Source: Isoetes taiwanensis (taxonomy: Eukaryota; Streptophyta; Lycopodiopsida; Isoetales; Isoetaceae). Taken from it: a stretch of 64,000 nucleotides of DNA. Both the position numbers and the translations under genes were made by a program. Where the stretch lies: NCBI GenBank assembly GCA_021234155.1, contig JAJEKV010000210.1, positions 903,501-967,500 of the forward strand, written 5' to 3'. Of this stretch, positions 35,350 to 46,236 are shown piece after piece (the first letter of the stretch is position 1; the number at the start of each line of letters is the position of its first letter). The notes below the pieces were generated by a model. That model did no database searches. It saw only the letters and a program-made list of their open reading frames with translations, and had not been told where the DNA came from.

Positions 35350-38226
35350 TGACCGAACCACACTAAAGCAGATGATGATGTGGTCACATTACCTCCTTGT
35401 AGGCCAGAAGATCATAAGATTGATCTCGAACCAGGAACTGCACCTATTGCTAGGGTGCCATATCGTCTTTCTCCAGCAGGTCAACAAGAGGTTGAGAAGC
35501 AAAGAGTTGTTGAATCGTCGTTTGATACAAGAGAGTAGTTCACCTTATGGCGCTCCAGTTATACTAGTTACCAAAAAGGACGGCACATTCAGGATGTGCA
35601 TTGATTACAAAGCCCTCAACAAGGCCACAATTAAATATAAATATCCTGTGCCAAGGGTGGATGATCTTCTGGATCGTTTGCGACGTGCCAAGATATTCAG
35701 CAAAATAGATCTCAAATCTGGGTATCACCAGGTACAAGTCTTTTGCGTCTGACATCCCAAAAACTGCTTTCAGAACAACTTTTGGTCATTTTTAGTTTCT
35801 TGTGATGCCCTTTGGTCTTACTAATGCGCCAACCACCTTATGTCGTATGATGAGTTGGATCTTGTGTCTTTTCTTGGACACTTTTTAGTAGTTTTTCTTG
35901 ATGATATCCTCATTTATTGCCACATGGAAGCAGAGCATATTGAACATTTGGGTCAAGTCTTAGCCATGTTGCGTGCTAATAAGTTGTTTATTAACTGCAA
36001 GAAAAGTTTTTTCTTTGAGACACATATCGAATATCTTGGTCACATCATGTCAACGGCTGATATTCATGTAGATCCAGCTAAAGTCAAGGTTGTCAAGGAT
36101 TGGCCTATTCCTCATAATATTACAGATGTGCGATCTTTCCTGGGCTTATGCAGTTATTATAGATGCTTTGTCCGGAATTTCACCCAGATTGCTTTGCCCT
36201 TGACTCGGCTGCTACAGAAAGAAACTATCTTTTATTGGGATAGGCGACAGCAAGTTGCCTTCGAGCATTTGAAACGCAGGTTGATATCGGCCCCAGTGTT
36301 GCAGCTACCGGATTTTGATGCACAAATTTTCGTTTGTTGCACAGATGCTAGTGGATCTTCTATTGGTGCCGCCGTCTTAGAACAAGATAAGCATCCGATT
36401 GCTTTTGAAAGTCGTAAATTGAATCCGACTGAGCTCAAATACATAGTCTATGAAAAGAATTACTTGCTATTATTCATGCCCTTAAGGTATGGAAGCATTA
36501 TCTGGTGGGATCCCGTTTTGAGATCAAAATGGATCAGCAGAGCATACAATTCCTTCTTACACAAGCTTCCGCAACCCCTCGTCAAATTAAGTGGGCAGAA
36601 TATTTACAGTGTTTTGGAGTGAATAAGATCCAGTATTTGCCAGGCAGCACAAATAAAGTTGTCGATGCATTGAGCAGACGACCTGATCCTTCAAACCATT
36701 CCATTATTCAGGTGAATAATTTTTCCACGTGGAAGGAACGTACATTACGAGCCATGAAAAATGAATATGAAGGTGATTCAGAGTTTAGCGAAATGTGGTT
36801 GCTGCTCAATGAAAGTCAAAGCAGATTAGTTGACAATCACTACATTCGTAGGGGATACTTGTTCCACAATGATTGTTTGTGCTAACGAATAACTTTCGTG
36901 ATATTGTGTTGAAAGAATATCATGAAGTTCAAATGGTAGGGCATAGAGGTATATTTAATACTCTTGTCTTGATATGGTAACTAGGCACTTTTATTGGGGT
37001 TCACTCAGAAGTGATGTGATCACATTTGTGGAAAGATGTGTAACCTGCAGAAGACAAAAGATTCACATGCCAAGACTCCTGGATTGCTCATGGCATTGTG
37101 TGTGCCTAAAAAGCCTTTCCAGCATGTGACTATGGATTTTGTTTCCGTGCCACGTAGTGTCCAAGGCAATGATCAAGTCTAGACTGTTGTGGACAGGTTC
37201 AGCAAGTATGCCATATTCATTCCTTGTAAGAAGTCCCTGAAAGCATCTGCATCTGCAACACTTTTCCTTAAGAAAGTGTTCAAAAATCATGGACTCTCCG
37301 AGGTGATTATATCAGATCGGGATTCAAAGTTTTATAGTAAGTTCTGGCATGCACTGTTCACAAGTCTTGGAACAAAGTTGCAGTTCGCTTTTCATCCTCA
37401 AACAGATGGGCAGACTGAGGTAACTCATAGAACATTATTGTCTATGTTGCGGAGTTATGTCCATAAGCACGTAGGGAATGGGAGAATTATCTACCTATGG
37501 TACAGTTCGCGTACAATATGGCAACACATTCAGCAACGAAGTTAGCGCCTTTCAAATTGTTCAAGGTCAGCTGCCACCAACACCAATGATCAAAGTGGCT
37601 GAAGGTGTGATGGAAGCGGACAAAGTGGCTTAGGACATGGATCAGGTGTTAGAGGAAGTTCGTTCTTCAATAGAAGCGGCCCGAGAAAAGTATGCTGCTG
37701 CTGCAAATCTGAGAAGACGAGAAGTACAATATGAAGTAGATGACTGGGTTCTTGGCGTGTTATTAAGGAGCAAAGAGCTCAGCCTGATAAGAAGAAGCAT
37801 AAGTTGCTGACAAGGAATTATGGTCCATTTCGGATAATTGAGAAGATTAATAGTAATGCATACAGACTTGAACTTCCGCCACGATGGAAGATACATAATG
37901 CATTCAACATTGAGTACTTGACACCGTTCAAAGGAATTAATCCACAATTGTTACCTATTGAAGCAGAACCGGAATTGGAGGAGGCTGAATCTGTGTTTGT
38001 TCCAGAAATGATTGTTCAGCATAAAGGGAAAGGACAATGGAGGCGGTATTTGGTTAAGTATCTCAATGCGCCATATACAGAAGCTGAATGGCAGAAAGAA
38101 AAATACTTTCATGACCATTCCTCTTTATTGGAAGCTTACAGGGAAGTGTATCTGCATTCTGACTGTGGAAGGCCTATTCTATATGAAGCAGGTCCATCTG
38201 GAACGATTGGGAGTTCCAGCAACTGA
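35350..38226 (+). pseudogene. chromovirus pol: RT, RNase H, integrase, chromodomain (frame-broken)
   Basis: Domain order is that of Ty3/gypsy. RT comes first: [35 protein letters not shown], and catalytic VFLDDILIY near 35900. RNase H follows with CTDASGSSIGAAVLEQ (about 36340). The integrase core has acidic residues in DRFSKYAIF (37195), ISDRDSKF (37312) and DGQTEVTHRTL (37410). A C-terminal chromodomain (YLVKYLNAPYTEAEWQKEKY, about 38050-38110) marks a chromovirus, which typically targets heterochromatin. Frameshifts or stops near 35735, 35850, 36500, 36885, 37180 and 37545-37800 make it inactive. It lies in the same orientation as the ADH genes. Confidence 0.9.
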
Positions 38227-38252
38227 GGTCAGTTGTCTTTACCTTGGTGGGT

Positions 38253-38778
38253 TGTTACGATTCTAACCTAAAATCCAGACATCAAGGGTGAAGCCGGTCT
38301 GTGTAGAGAGACCAAGGGATCTGTGTGGCCAGGTGATCTGTGTGATCAGTTTGAGTTAAGCTTTCTGCACTCAGAGGACGCCAAATATCAAATGTGTACA
38401 TAAGAATGGTATTAGGAAGGTCAATGCCCTAATACGGTATTAGGATGGTAAATGCCCTAATATAGCCATATGTATTGGGAGTCATGACCCCAATCATATG
38501 CTGCCTTTTGTGTGTCATCTTTGGCCCAAAAGGTGAAAGCCAAAGGCAGAAGGAGGAGATAAAAGGGGAACTAGATCTATTTAAAGAGGGGGCCTTTATG
38601 GAGGAAAAAACGTCACATTCTAGAGGACTTTATCCTTTGGCTATGCCCTGTGCTAGTTCCCAGCTCGGTGGATGATTCATTGGTTGGATCTATGGTTGGG
38701 AGGCGAGACCTTTACCTCTCCTTGCAGTCACCTAGGTTCTGTGTGGTCTTAGTGAGATTTCACTTGCAATTCGTAACA
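38253..38778 (+). repeat. 3' LTR of the chromovirus
   Basis: 526 bp, TGTTACGATTC...TTCGTAACA, followed by the target duplication ACTTC at 38779-38783, identical to that before the 5' LTR. The purine tract just upstream (about 38241-38252) is weak. The matching TSD shows this is one complete insertion, not a recombinant. Confidence 0.95.
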
Positions 38779-38982
38779 ACTTCTTGCCAAATATCTCATG
38801 CCTGTTGTATTGGCGGAATATAAGTCTTATAAGTTCATTTGAATCCTCAAATTTTTGACATTTTGATCTGTATATCTCCATTTTAGAGAGTCCATCTTTA
38901 ACATGGCATGTACCATTACTTGCAAAGGTGTAACACTTTCCTGATTTATGGCTTTGTATTTCTTTTTTTGGTTATCTGCTGA

Positions 38983-39204
<222 letters not shown>

Positions 39205-40167
39205 TAAGCATTGTTCAAGCATTATATTCTTTGATGTGAAGCAATTTTGTTAACTTATCTATAATTTTGCGAGGGATTTGATGATATATTTCCTAATTTT
39301 TGGTCATGAAGTTGCAGTGGTATGTATCGTGAGATAATTAGAATGACATGAATCTGAACTCGCATTAACCTTGGCACTATATTTCCAATTCCTTTGTAGA
39401 ATCATTGAAAGTATCGGTGATGGAGTTTCTGAATTTGAAATTGAGACCATGTTCTCACATTTTGCGCTTTGAGAATGTAAACAATGCAAATTTTGTAAGT
39501 CTAACAAAACTAACCTTTGCCAAAGGTACCTTTTAGATCCTAACTTGACAAATATGCAATGCTGACCAAAGATCTAGATTTTGGTCTGGTGGAAAACCCT
39601 GTTCATCATTTTCTAGGTACATCCACATTCGATTGAATACATTGTGATGGATCAAGGCCAAGTAGTAAAGTGAGGAGTTGATGTGCCTTTAAGTAAAATC
39701 TGCTTTTGCTCAACCGTGGAATATTAACGTGTAAGATCCGTTTGTTGCATAATGAAAGGCATAGTATTAGATCTTGACATGATTGATTGTAGGGGTTGGA
39801 GTCGTACTATATGAAGCTAAGGTTGAAAAAGGGTCTATCATTGCAGTGTTTGGTCTAGGTGCCCTTGGACTTGCAGTGAGCGTCCACTTAAGTTTTCAGT
39901 TTATGTTAATGCTAATGTTGCATATGTGCATTTTAGTACCACAATTCTTTATATGCAGGTTATTATAGGTGCAAAAATGGCTGGTGCTTCCAGAATAATT
40001 GGCATTGATATCAACCCTGCCAAGTTCAACAAAGGTATTTATTTCAACGCTCTCATTCTCTGCTGCAAACTAAAGATCATTGCTTGCTTTTTATCCACAT
40101 GTTTCATTCAACAGCCAAAGCTTTGGGAGCAACTGATGTTTTAAATCCAAAAGAACTGGATAAGCTA

Positions 40168-40874
40168 CACTACTACAGAATAGCAGTTTGCGACGTCGTT
40201 TGCGACGTCTTAGCGACGTAACGAGGACATCAAACGTCGCATGCACACGCTTTAATAACGTTTCCCGCTCATCGCAAATGACGTCGCCGTGGATTTGTCG
40301 CAGCACGACGTCACGTTGCATGTGCAATGTATTAGCAACGTCATGGATGTCCCAAATACGTACAAAATATGTCCTTATTATGACGTTTTACAGACGCCGC
40401 TCATATGTTGCTAAGACGTACATATATGTGCATCCAAAATGTTTTTTCGTGGACTTGAACCCCTAACCTTTAGCTAACAAACCTGAGGCCTTACCAACAC
40501 CTCAATAACTTACATTTGTATTTATTTTGTGTTTATTCTCTAAGTCGCAATGAGACGTTGCACTTGCGACGTGATACGTCGCTAGTGCGACGTGGCACGT
40601 AGTAGGCAATTGCGACGTCTGGCCAGACGTTCCAACTGTGACGTCTGACGTTCTACCTGCGACGTTGTTTGAATTTTGTGCAACGTCTTAGGAACGTACT
40701 TGATTTTTCCCATTGCGACGTCTGACCAGACGTTCCAACTACGACGTGGGACATTCTATCTGCGACGTCGTTTAAATTTTGTGCGACGTCATGGGAACGT
40801 ATGCGATTTTTGCGACGTGGACGTTTCATATACGTCGCAAACTGACGTCGCAAACTGCCCATCCTCTAGTAGTG
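40168..40874. mobile_element. non-autonomous CACTA (CMC/EnSpm) element in ADH copy 2 exon 7
   Basis: 707 bp with CACTACTACAGAATAGCAGT at the left end and, reverse-complemented, CACTACTAGAGGATGGGCAG at the right. These are imperfect terminal inverted repeats of about 30 bp carrying the CACTA signature. They are flanked by a 3-bp duplication CTA (40065+100: 40165-40167 and 40875-40877), the size made by CACTA transposases. The uninterrupted exon of copy 1 (GATAAGCCAGTTGAAC) shows the empty site. The element has no ORF but is packed with GCGACGTC-type motifs in both orientations (about eighteen by eye), like the subterminal transposase-binding repeats of this superfamily. It must depend on an autonomous relative. 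Confidence 0.9.
40440..40505 (-). other. tRNA/SINE-like module inside the CACTA element
   Basis: On the minus strand there is GTTGGTAAGGCCTC (A-box-like), then about 30 nt later GGTTCAAGTCC, a perfect match to the polymerase III B-box consensus, followed by ACG. The arrangement resembles the head of a tRNA-derived SINE captured by the element. The cloverleaf is not complete, so it is not called a tRNA gene. Confidence 0.35.
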
Positions 40875-41199
40875 CTAGTTGAACAGGTAGTCTAGATTAT
40901 TTATTAGAAACAAGCCCCAGTGGAAGCTAATCTAACTGTATCCATGTTGCAGGAGATTCAAATGATGACAGAGGGAGGTGTAGGTTACAGCTTTGAGTGT
41001 GTGGAAAATACAGAGTTGATGCAATAAGCATATGAATGCTGCCACATAATATGAACCTGAACCTTTGGTGATTCAAAGCATTTAATCCTTAAAAAATATC
41101 TATACTTACATGAAATGAATTATCTGCAGGGATGGGGCAAAAACATAGTAATTGGTATGGCAGGCCCTAATGAGAAACTTACAATAGATCTATGGGAAC

Positions 41200-41648
41200 T
41201 GTTAAATGGTGTCATGTTATTTGGGAGACCTATGAGAAGCAGTGGCAGTAGGTCAAAGTCAAAGTCAAAGTCAAAAGTGGCGGGCACCCCCTACCCGGGT
41301 GTTGCTGGGCTCGCTAGAAACACACAGACACCCCCTGCCCGCCACTTAGGGTTTGCGTTGACCAGTCAAAGTCAAAGTCAACTAGGGCCGAATTTTAAGG
41401 AAGGCAAGTCTATCTACTCCTGATTTTTAGGCAAGTTGGAGAACTTTCTATATGAAGGGGATGAACAATTTGACAAGTGGATGCACCCGGATTGGAAGGT
41501 AAATATGGAGATAAATACTGGAGTAAGGCATAGACAGGAGAGCTCGCAGGTCGAGAATGAAGCAGGAGATTGTTTGAGCGCCTGATTGATCTTGTTGTCA
41601 GTGTATTGAGTATCAGTTTATTGAATACATTATCTTCAAATTCTAACA
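41200..41648. mobile_element. solo LTR in ADH copy 2 exon 9
   Basis: 449 bp beginning TGTTAAATGG and ending TTCTAACA (TGTTA/TAACA ends), flanked by the 5-bp direct repeat GGAAC (41195-41199 and 41649-41653). The empty site is visible in copy 1 (AAGGGAACTACCC). No coding domain is present, as expected after LTR-LTR recombination. Inside are (GTCAAA)n-type runs (about 41255-41275 and 41363-41380) and an inverted repeat AGTGGCGGGCA/TGCCCGCCACT. Confidence 0.75.
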
Positions 41649-42362
41649 GGAACTACCCTATGGCCGGACTCAGATTGGCACAATGCTTGGTGGAGTCAAA
41701 CCCAAGTCTCAACTTCCTCATTTATTGGATCTGTATGCTAAAAAGGTATTACTAGTTATAATAAGGAAAGTATTGATTGTTCTAAGTGTTCAAATTAAAT
41801 CCCTTCTTTGACTGCCATTCTCTGAGATCAACCAGGCTTTCGATTTGCTTATTAAGGGCGAGGCTCTCAGATGTGTGCTTTCTATGGGATGAAGGTTTTC
41901 AGATAAAAATTTTTAACACCATGGATGGGAGAAAATATAGTCAACACAAGCAGGTCTAATCCTTCTTTTTTAATAGTATAATAAAGTGCTAGCTACTTTC
42001 TGTTTCTATATCAAGGGAGAATAAGGCGTTGGATTCCAATATACTAAACTCTTTCCTTCCCATATATTATATGAGCAATCATGAGAACGACTCTCATGAT
42101 GTGCCTCAATATAGCCTTCATAGCACTTATAGTGAAAAGTGAAATAGGCCACCTAGGTATGACGAAAAGAAATACTATGTGAGCAGAGTAAATATGCATG
42201 TTTTTGCATGCAAGCCAGGTTATATTTGAGGTGTATGTTGGGATTAGAATGATATAGACAATGTCTACTTCAATCTTATGTCTAAATCTCGGTTTTTGAA
42301 TCTCAAGATAGTCTTGGTTCAAAAAAAAAAAAATGAATGTTTGCAAATAGTCTTATGGCTAA

Positions 42363-42654
42363 GCCTTTTTATGGCAAAATCTTGGCCTTTGAATCTCAGG
42401 ATAAACTTGGGATCAAGGATCCTAAATGTGGTATACAGAAACCTAAAATAAAAATTCGATAATATAAAGATATAATTAAAACCTATATTAATCTTGCACA
42501 ATATGTAAACATAGCACGTCTCCTAGAAATCTAATATGGGCAAGACCATTGGGCATAAAAGAGTACTTGGTGCATTAGTTGGCTCCCAGTCTCCTCATGG
42601 CCACATATGAATCTCACCAATTGCAAATTTGACTACATGCGAGAACCAAAATGC
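42363..42654. other. short spacer before the Penelope-like element
   Basis: No gene or repeat recognised. The left boundary of the Penelope-like direct repeat is at 'gggatttgcc' near 42655. Confidence 0.5.
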
Positions 42655-42753
42655 GGGATTTGCCTGTAGTCCTAGCTGGTGTAATTTGTATCTGGCATGG
42701 TTTGAGATGATGTTTATCAAGAATTTAGCTAGTAAAGGACGATATGATGAAGT

Positions 42754-43323
42754 GTGTGCAAATTCAGACATACTTTTAGATATATTGACGATCTGTTTGC
42801 TGTAAACTGTCCTAATATCAGAAATTATCTCAAAGAAACACCTTTGGGTGAGGAGGCTGGGATAAGCATTTATGACATGAGCTATTTAGGTGTCAAAAAG
42901 AAAACAGTTTTAAACAGCTATAATTGCTCTGGTGATGATGGGAGTCATGGGTGTAAAGCCAATTTTCTCAATATGACTATTGAGATTGCCAGCAGGACTC
43001 ATGGCATCTATCGGACCTATAGATATGATAAGAGGGACATACTTCCGTTTAAAGCCTTGAAATTCATCCATGCGGATAGCTGTAGACCATATCATCAAGC
43101 TAGAAATGTGATTACTTCGCAGGTACTTTCATATATGTATGTAAATTCAGGACCTATTGGGGCTGGAACTGATATTAAAGAATTGATAGAAAGATTTGTC
43201 GATAATGGTTTTGATAAAGTTGGCATAAGAAGACAGGTCATCAAATATATCAGAGTACACACTTTCCCAGGATTACCTTATGATGCCAAAGATCTGATAC
43301 AAGAAACTTCAACAAAAATATGA
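42754..43323 (+). pseudogene. C-terminal part of Penelope-like reverse transcriptase (truncated copy)
   Basis: 189 codons starting FRHTFRYIDDLFAVNCPN, which includes the catalytic YIDD box, and ending KDLIQETSTKI with a TGA. It is almost residue-for-residue the same as 50058-50627 of the full unit. Everything upstream of the GIPMG motif is missing, so it cannot act as an enzyme alone. Confidence 0.85.
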
Positions 43324-44407
43324 AAGGTATGCGTAACACTGATGCAGCACACTTCTGGTTTTATTCTAGTGGGTTAATTTACTAATAGGATTTGGGATGG
43401 ATCCCTGCTGTGAAAGGTAAGGGTCCACCCTCCCTATTTTCATGGCGCCGTTCATTTCCTATGGTTGGTGGTAGGTTTTTTTTAAATATGATGCTTTAAA
43501 TTTAGGCACTCAAGTTTGGCTTTCATACTACTGTTTATGGAAAATGTTAATGGGAACAAGGGTTTCTGTCTTTAAATTTTTCCAAATACGATATTAAATA
43601 GTATCCAGTGTAAAAAAGGTTTTTTCTGTAAAAATCTCGTAAAGTATCTAATCACGGTACACATATAAGAGTTGAATAAATGTGAATTTGGATCTTTAAA
43701 CATATAAATGTCTATAAAGTTCGTGAATAGATATTCTGTAAGGAAGATATCCTAAGGATGAATGTTAAGCTGAGCATGGTAACTGGGTATATTTTGAGGC
43801 TCCAAGGGTTACTCAAAAGTTTGTTACTACATAAGCTACATACATATGAGGTTCGTCTAAGCCTTGCTCCCTGTCATATATTTGTATGATTTGAAGATTG
43901 TGAAAAACTTTATCATCATAAGTACACAAGACTTAGGGTTTACATTTTAATTGTGGAGTGTAATATATTGTGTAGCATATTCATATAATAGCTGCATTTT
44001 GCTGGACCCGAATTTTCGTCCACTGTTGGTTTACCCTAAGTCCAGTAGGTCTGCAAAACGAAAAATGGAGCGCGACCTGATACGCGTGGGACCTGGGCTA
44101 CTCCTCGATTGCTGAATGCTTTAAGCACATTGGGCATGACGTGAGGCTGTAAATGTTGCTGGCTAAAACTTCTGGCACAAGATATCGGATCGTTTTTTTC
44201 CTTTAGGGCATGGATATGGCGGTTGCTCTGACTATATCTTCTGGCACAAGGCAAGTTCTTACTTTAGTAAAATAAGTCTTATGGTAGCCTTTAATGCGGG
44301 TATACTGGCCATATCGGATATATTTCACATGCCGGATGTGGCAGCACCAGTCATATTGGATACTCTGTCAGTACCTTTTCCCACCGAGAATTATAGAGGT
44401 TTAAAAC

Positions 44408-44719
44408 ATATATGGGTATGAATTTAACTCAGATGGCGGTTCTGTTAGTTCAGATTCTGATAGTCACTTGATAGAAGACGAACTGTATTATTTATCCATT
44501 CAGGATTTGCCTTGTGTAATGGATGAGATGCATATCAGAAATGCTATTGGACAAAAACGCCCTTTACAAGAAGAACAAGAGTGCAATTCCAAGAAAATTA
44601 ATGCCAATTTGGTTAAGCATGGAGGGAATAAACAGGGTGGATCTTCCTCAAAAGGCTTTGCATACAACTATAAATCAGACAATGAGTCTGATGATGAACA
44701 AGAAGATTATCAGGTCTGA
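44408..44719 (+). CDS. small acidic ORF in left pseudo-LTR, possible first exon
   Basis: Same 103-residue frame as at 51700-52011, with SSDSDSHLIEDELYYLSIQD, a Lys/Asn-rich middle and an acidic end, SDNESDDEQEDYQV. The start codon is ATA here; a later in-frame ATG is available at 44522. The frame ends ..TAT CAG GTC TGA. If GT at 44714 is used as a donor, the exon ends in phase 0 and joins in frame to an acceptor (TTATTCCAG|GAA) at 46237, giving a 1523-bp intron and fusing this acidic segment to the 449-codon ORF of the full unit. The donor (CAG|GTCTGA) is weak, so this is a hypothesis. Confidence 0.45.
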   Translation: MYGYEFNSDGGSVSSDSDSHLIEDELYYLSIQDLPCVMDEMHIRNAIGQKRPLQEEQECNSKKINANLVKHGGNKQGGSSSKGFAYNYKSDNESDDEQEDYQV

Positions 44720-46236
44720 TGCATGTCAATTTAATATGTTTTTTGAAATGGATAGCAGCCAAATGAAGTTAATACAGTCTTGTAATAGATGGAACGGAAT
44801 CATGGTAGTAGATACTACTGTTAGAGTACATCTTGGGTTATTGGTGCAATTTCCTCTCTATGTACCTGATTTTGTAAAATTTAACAGGCTTTAAGCTGAG
44901 AATCTATTTGCTTTATAAATTTAACTTCTAGTTCTATCCATTCTTGAGTTTTTTATTTGGTAAGGAGCAAAAAGGTTACAAATGGTGACCGGTGAAGAAC
45001 CAAGAAATCAGCTGTACCTTTTGGCCCTTGCTATACTACCATTTTTAAGCTAATAGAGTATTGATTGGCTGCAGGTACTTGGTTTCTCTTCTATTTGTCG
45101 CTTTTTTTGCTTTTTCTGGATTAAGGGCTTGAGGATGGGTGCTTGAGATTATATGAAGGAAGAATCATCGAAGTGCTCAAGTAATATCTACCCTCTTTAG
45201 GAAGGAACTGATCGATAGGAAGTAATGATGCTAAGACAAATACTGAGCATGATACACCTGTTTATATTTTGAATTTAGAATGTTTTCCATGAAAAACATG
45301 TGCTGAATATACATATTCTGGTAGCTATGATCATGAACATACTCCAGTCCAGAATATTTATGTTTTTGATAAACATGATGTGCACAAAATTGTGTCATTA
45401 TGAAACATGTAATTTCGAGTTTAGATCATATGCTTTAAAACGTGGATATTTATGATGGTATAATAGTTGAATAGGAATGAAAAATGAAAAAATGACAGTA
45501 GTACATGGTACAGGAAAAGGATTTTGCTTTGAGAATACAAACGGCTGGCCTTTAAGGAAAATTGTAAATGTTCTGTATAAATGTCAATGACAAAGTTTAC
45601 ATTTAATACTATATGATGGCATTTTTGTTAAATCCATTTGATACTGCAACAATATAAACTATAAGACTAAGTTTACATGGGAGGCATATAAAATAGATTA
45701 AACTTGATACATAAATACCACATATGACAGAAATATTTGGTCTTTGCATTATAAGAGCTACTTAGACATACAGGTACAGCACGTTAATGGAGCAGATTGA
45801 TGAAGTATTTGTAACGTGGCTTTATGAACCACACTAATGGGGTTTAATATAACAAAAGATTGCATTACATTGAATGTTGTTGGAAGTATTGGCTTAATAT
45901 GCTTAATATTTTAAGGACTGTAGATTATGATTATACATATGAGGTAAATACATAAATTTGGGTTTACAAATGCCAACATAGACTTTGGTCTTAGTGTGGG
46001 CAGATAATACTACTGTAGGGATTGACCTCGGTAGATGCTCCTGCTAGTTGACTGAGGTTAAGGCTAGCTGTGACTGGGTTTTTTTAGATACTTCTGTTCA
46101 TTGGTCTTACCAGTGACTTTTGTATCCCAAATTTTGATATTTAACTCATATGTGTTATTTTTAATATTTTACTCCATTCTAGATGCATTTTTTATCTTTT
46201 CACCTTTAACTGGTGTACAACTACATTTTATTCCAG

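Larger units (their letters stand above)
33745..38783 (+). mobile_element. complete Ty3/gypsy chromovirus insertion between ADH copies 1 and 2
   Basis: The 5.03-kb element, with both LTRs and a 5-bp TSD, lies in the spacer between the two tandem ADH units. The two LTRs have diverged by only a few percent by eye, while gag and pol carry many frame breaks and an internal deletion. It may therefore have been a defective copy moved by enzymes of a relative, or it decayed quickly after insertion. Confidence 0.9.
42655..46080 (+). mobile_element. 5'-truncated Penelope-like copy forming the left pseudo-LTR
   Basis: The segment is nearly identical to 49968-53345 (period about 7.3 kb). It starts abruptly inside the RT domain, just after the GIPMG motif, includes the RT C-terminus, the 1-kb 3' region and a small acidic ORF, and ends where the full unit begins. 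A truncated copy placed head-to-tail in front of a full one is the pseudo-LTR arrangement known for Penelope-like elements. Coding changes include a small insertion (gaagtgtgtgc for gatgtgtgc) at about 42750 and loss of the ATG of the acidic ORF (ATA at 44408). Confidence 0.8.

Noticed and set aside
35840-36622. Single intact RT gene in the chromovirus
   Set aside because: The fingers region lies in a different frame upstream and the RNase H end in another frame downstream; it is one piece of a broken pol.
40451-40500. Functional tRNA gene
   Set aside because: A and B boxes only; no acceptor or anticodon stems that pair, and it lies inside a transposon.
44687-44720. Hammerhead ribozyme candidate (CTGATGATGAAC)
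   Set aside because: The CTGATGA is inside the acidic coding frame and lacks the GAAA box and pairing stems.
46213-46236. GTG at 46213 as the start of the 449-codon ORF
   Set aside because: The first residues lie in a T-rich tract ending in an acceptor-like TTATTCCAG; an exon starting at 46237 is more likely, and no ATG begins the frame.
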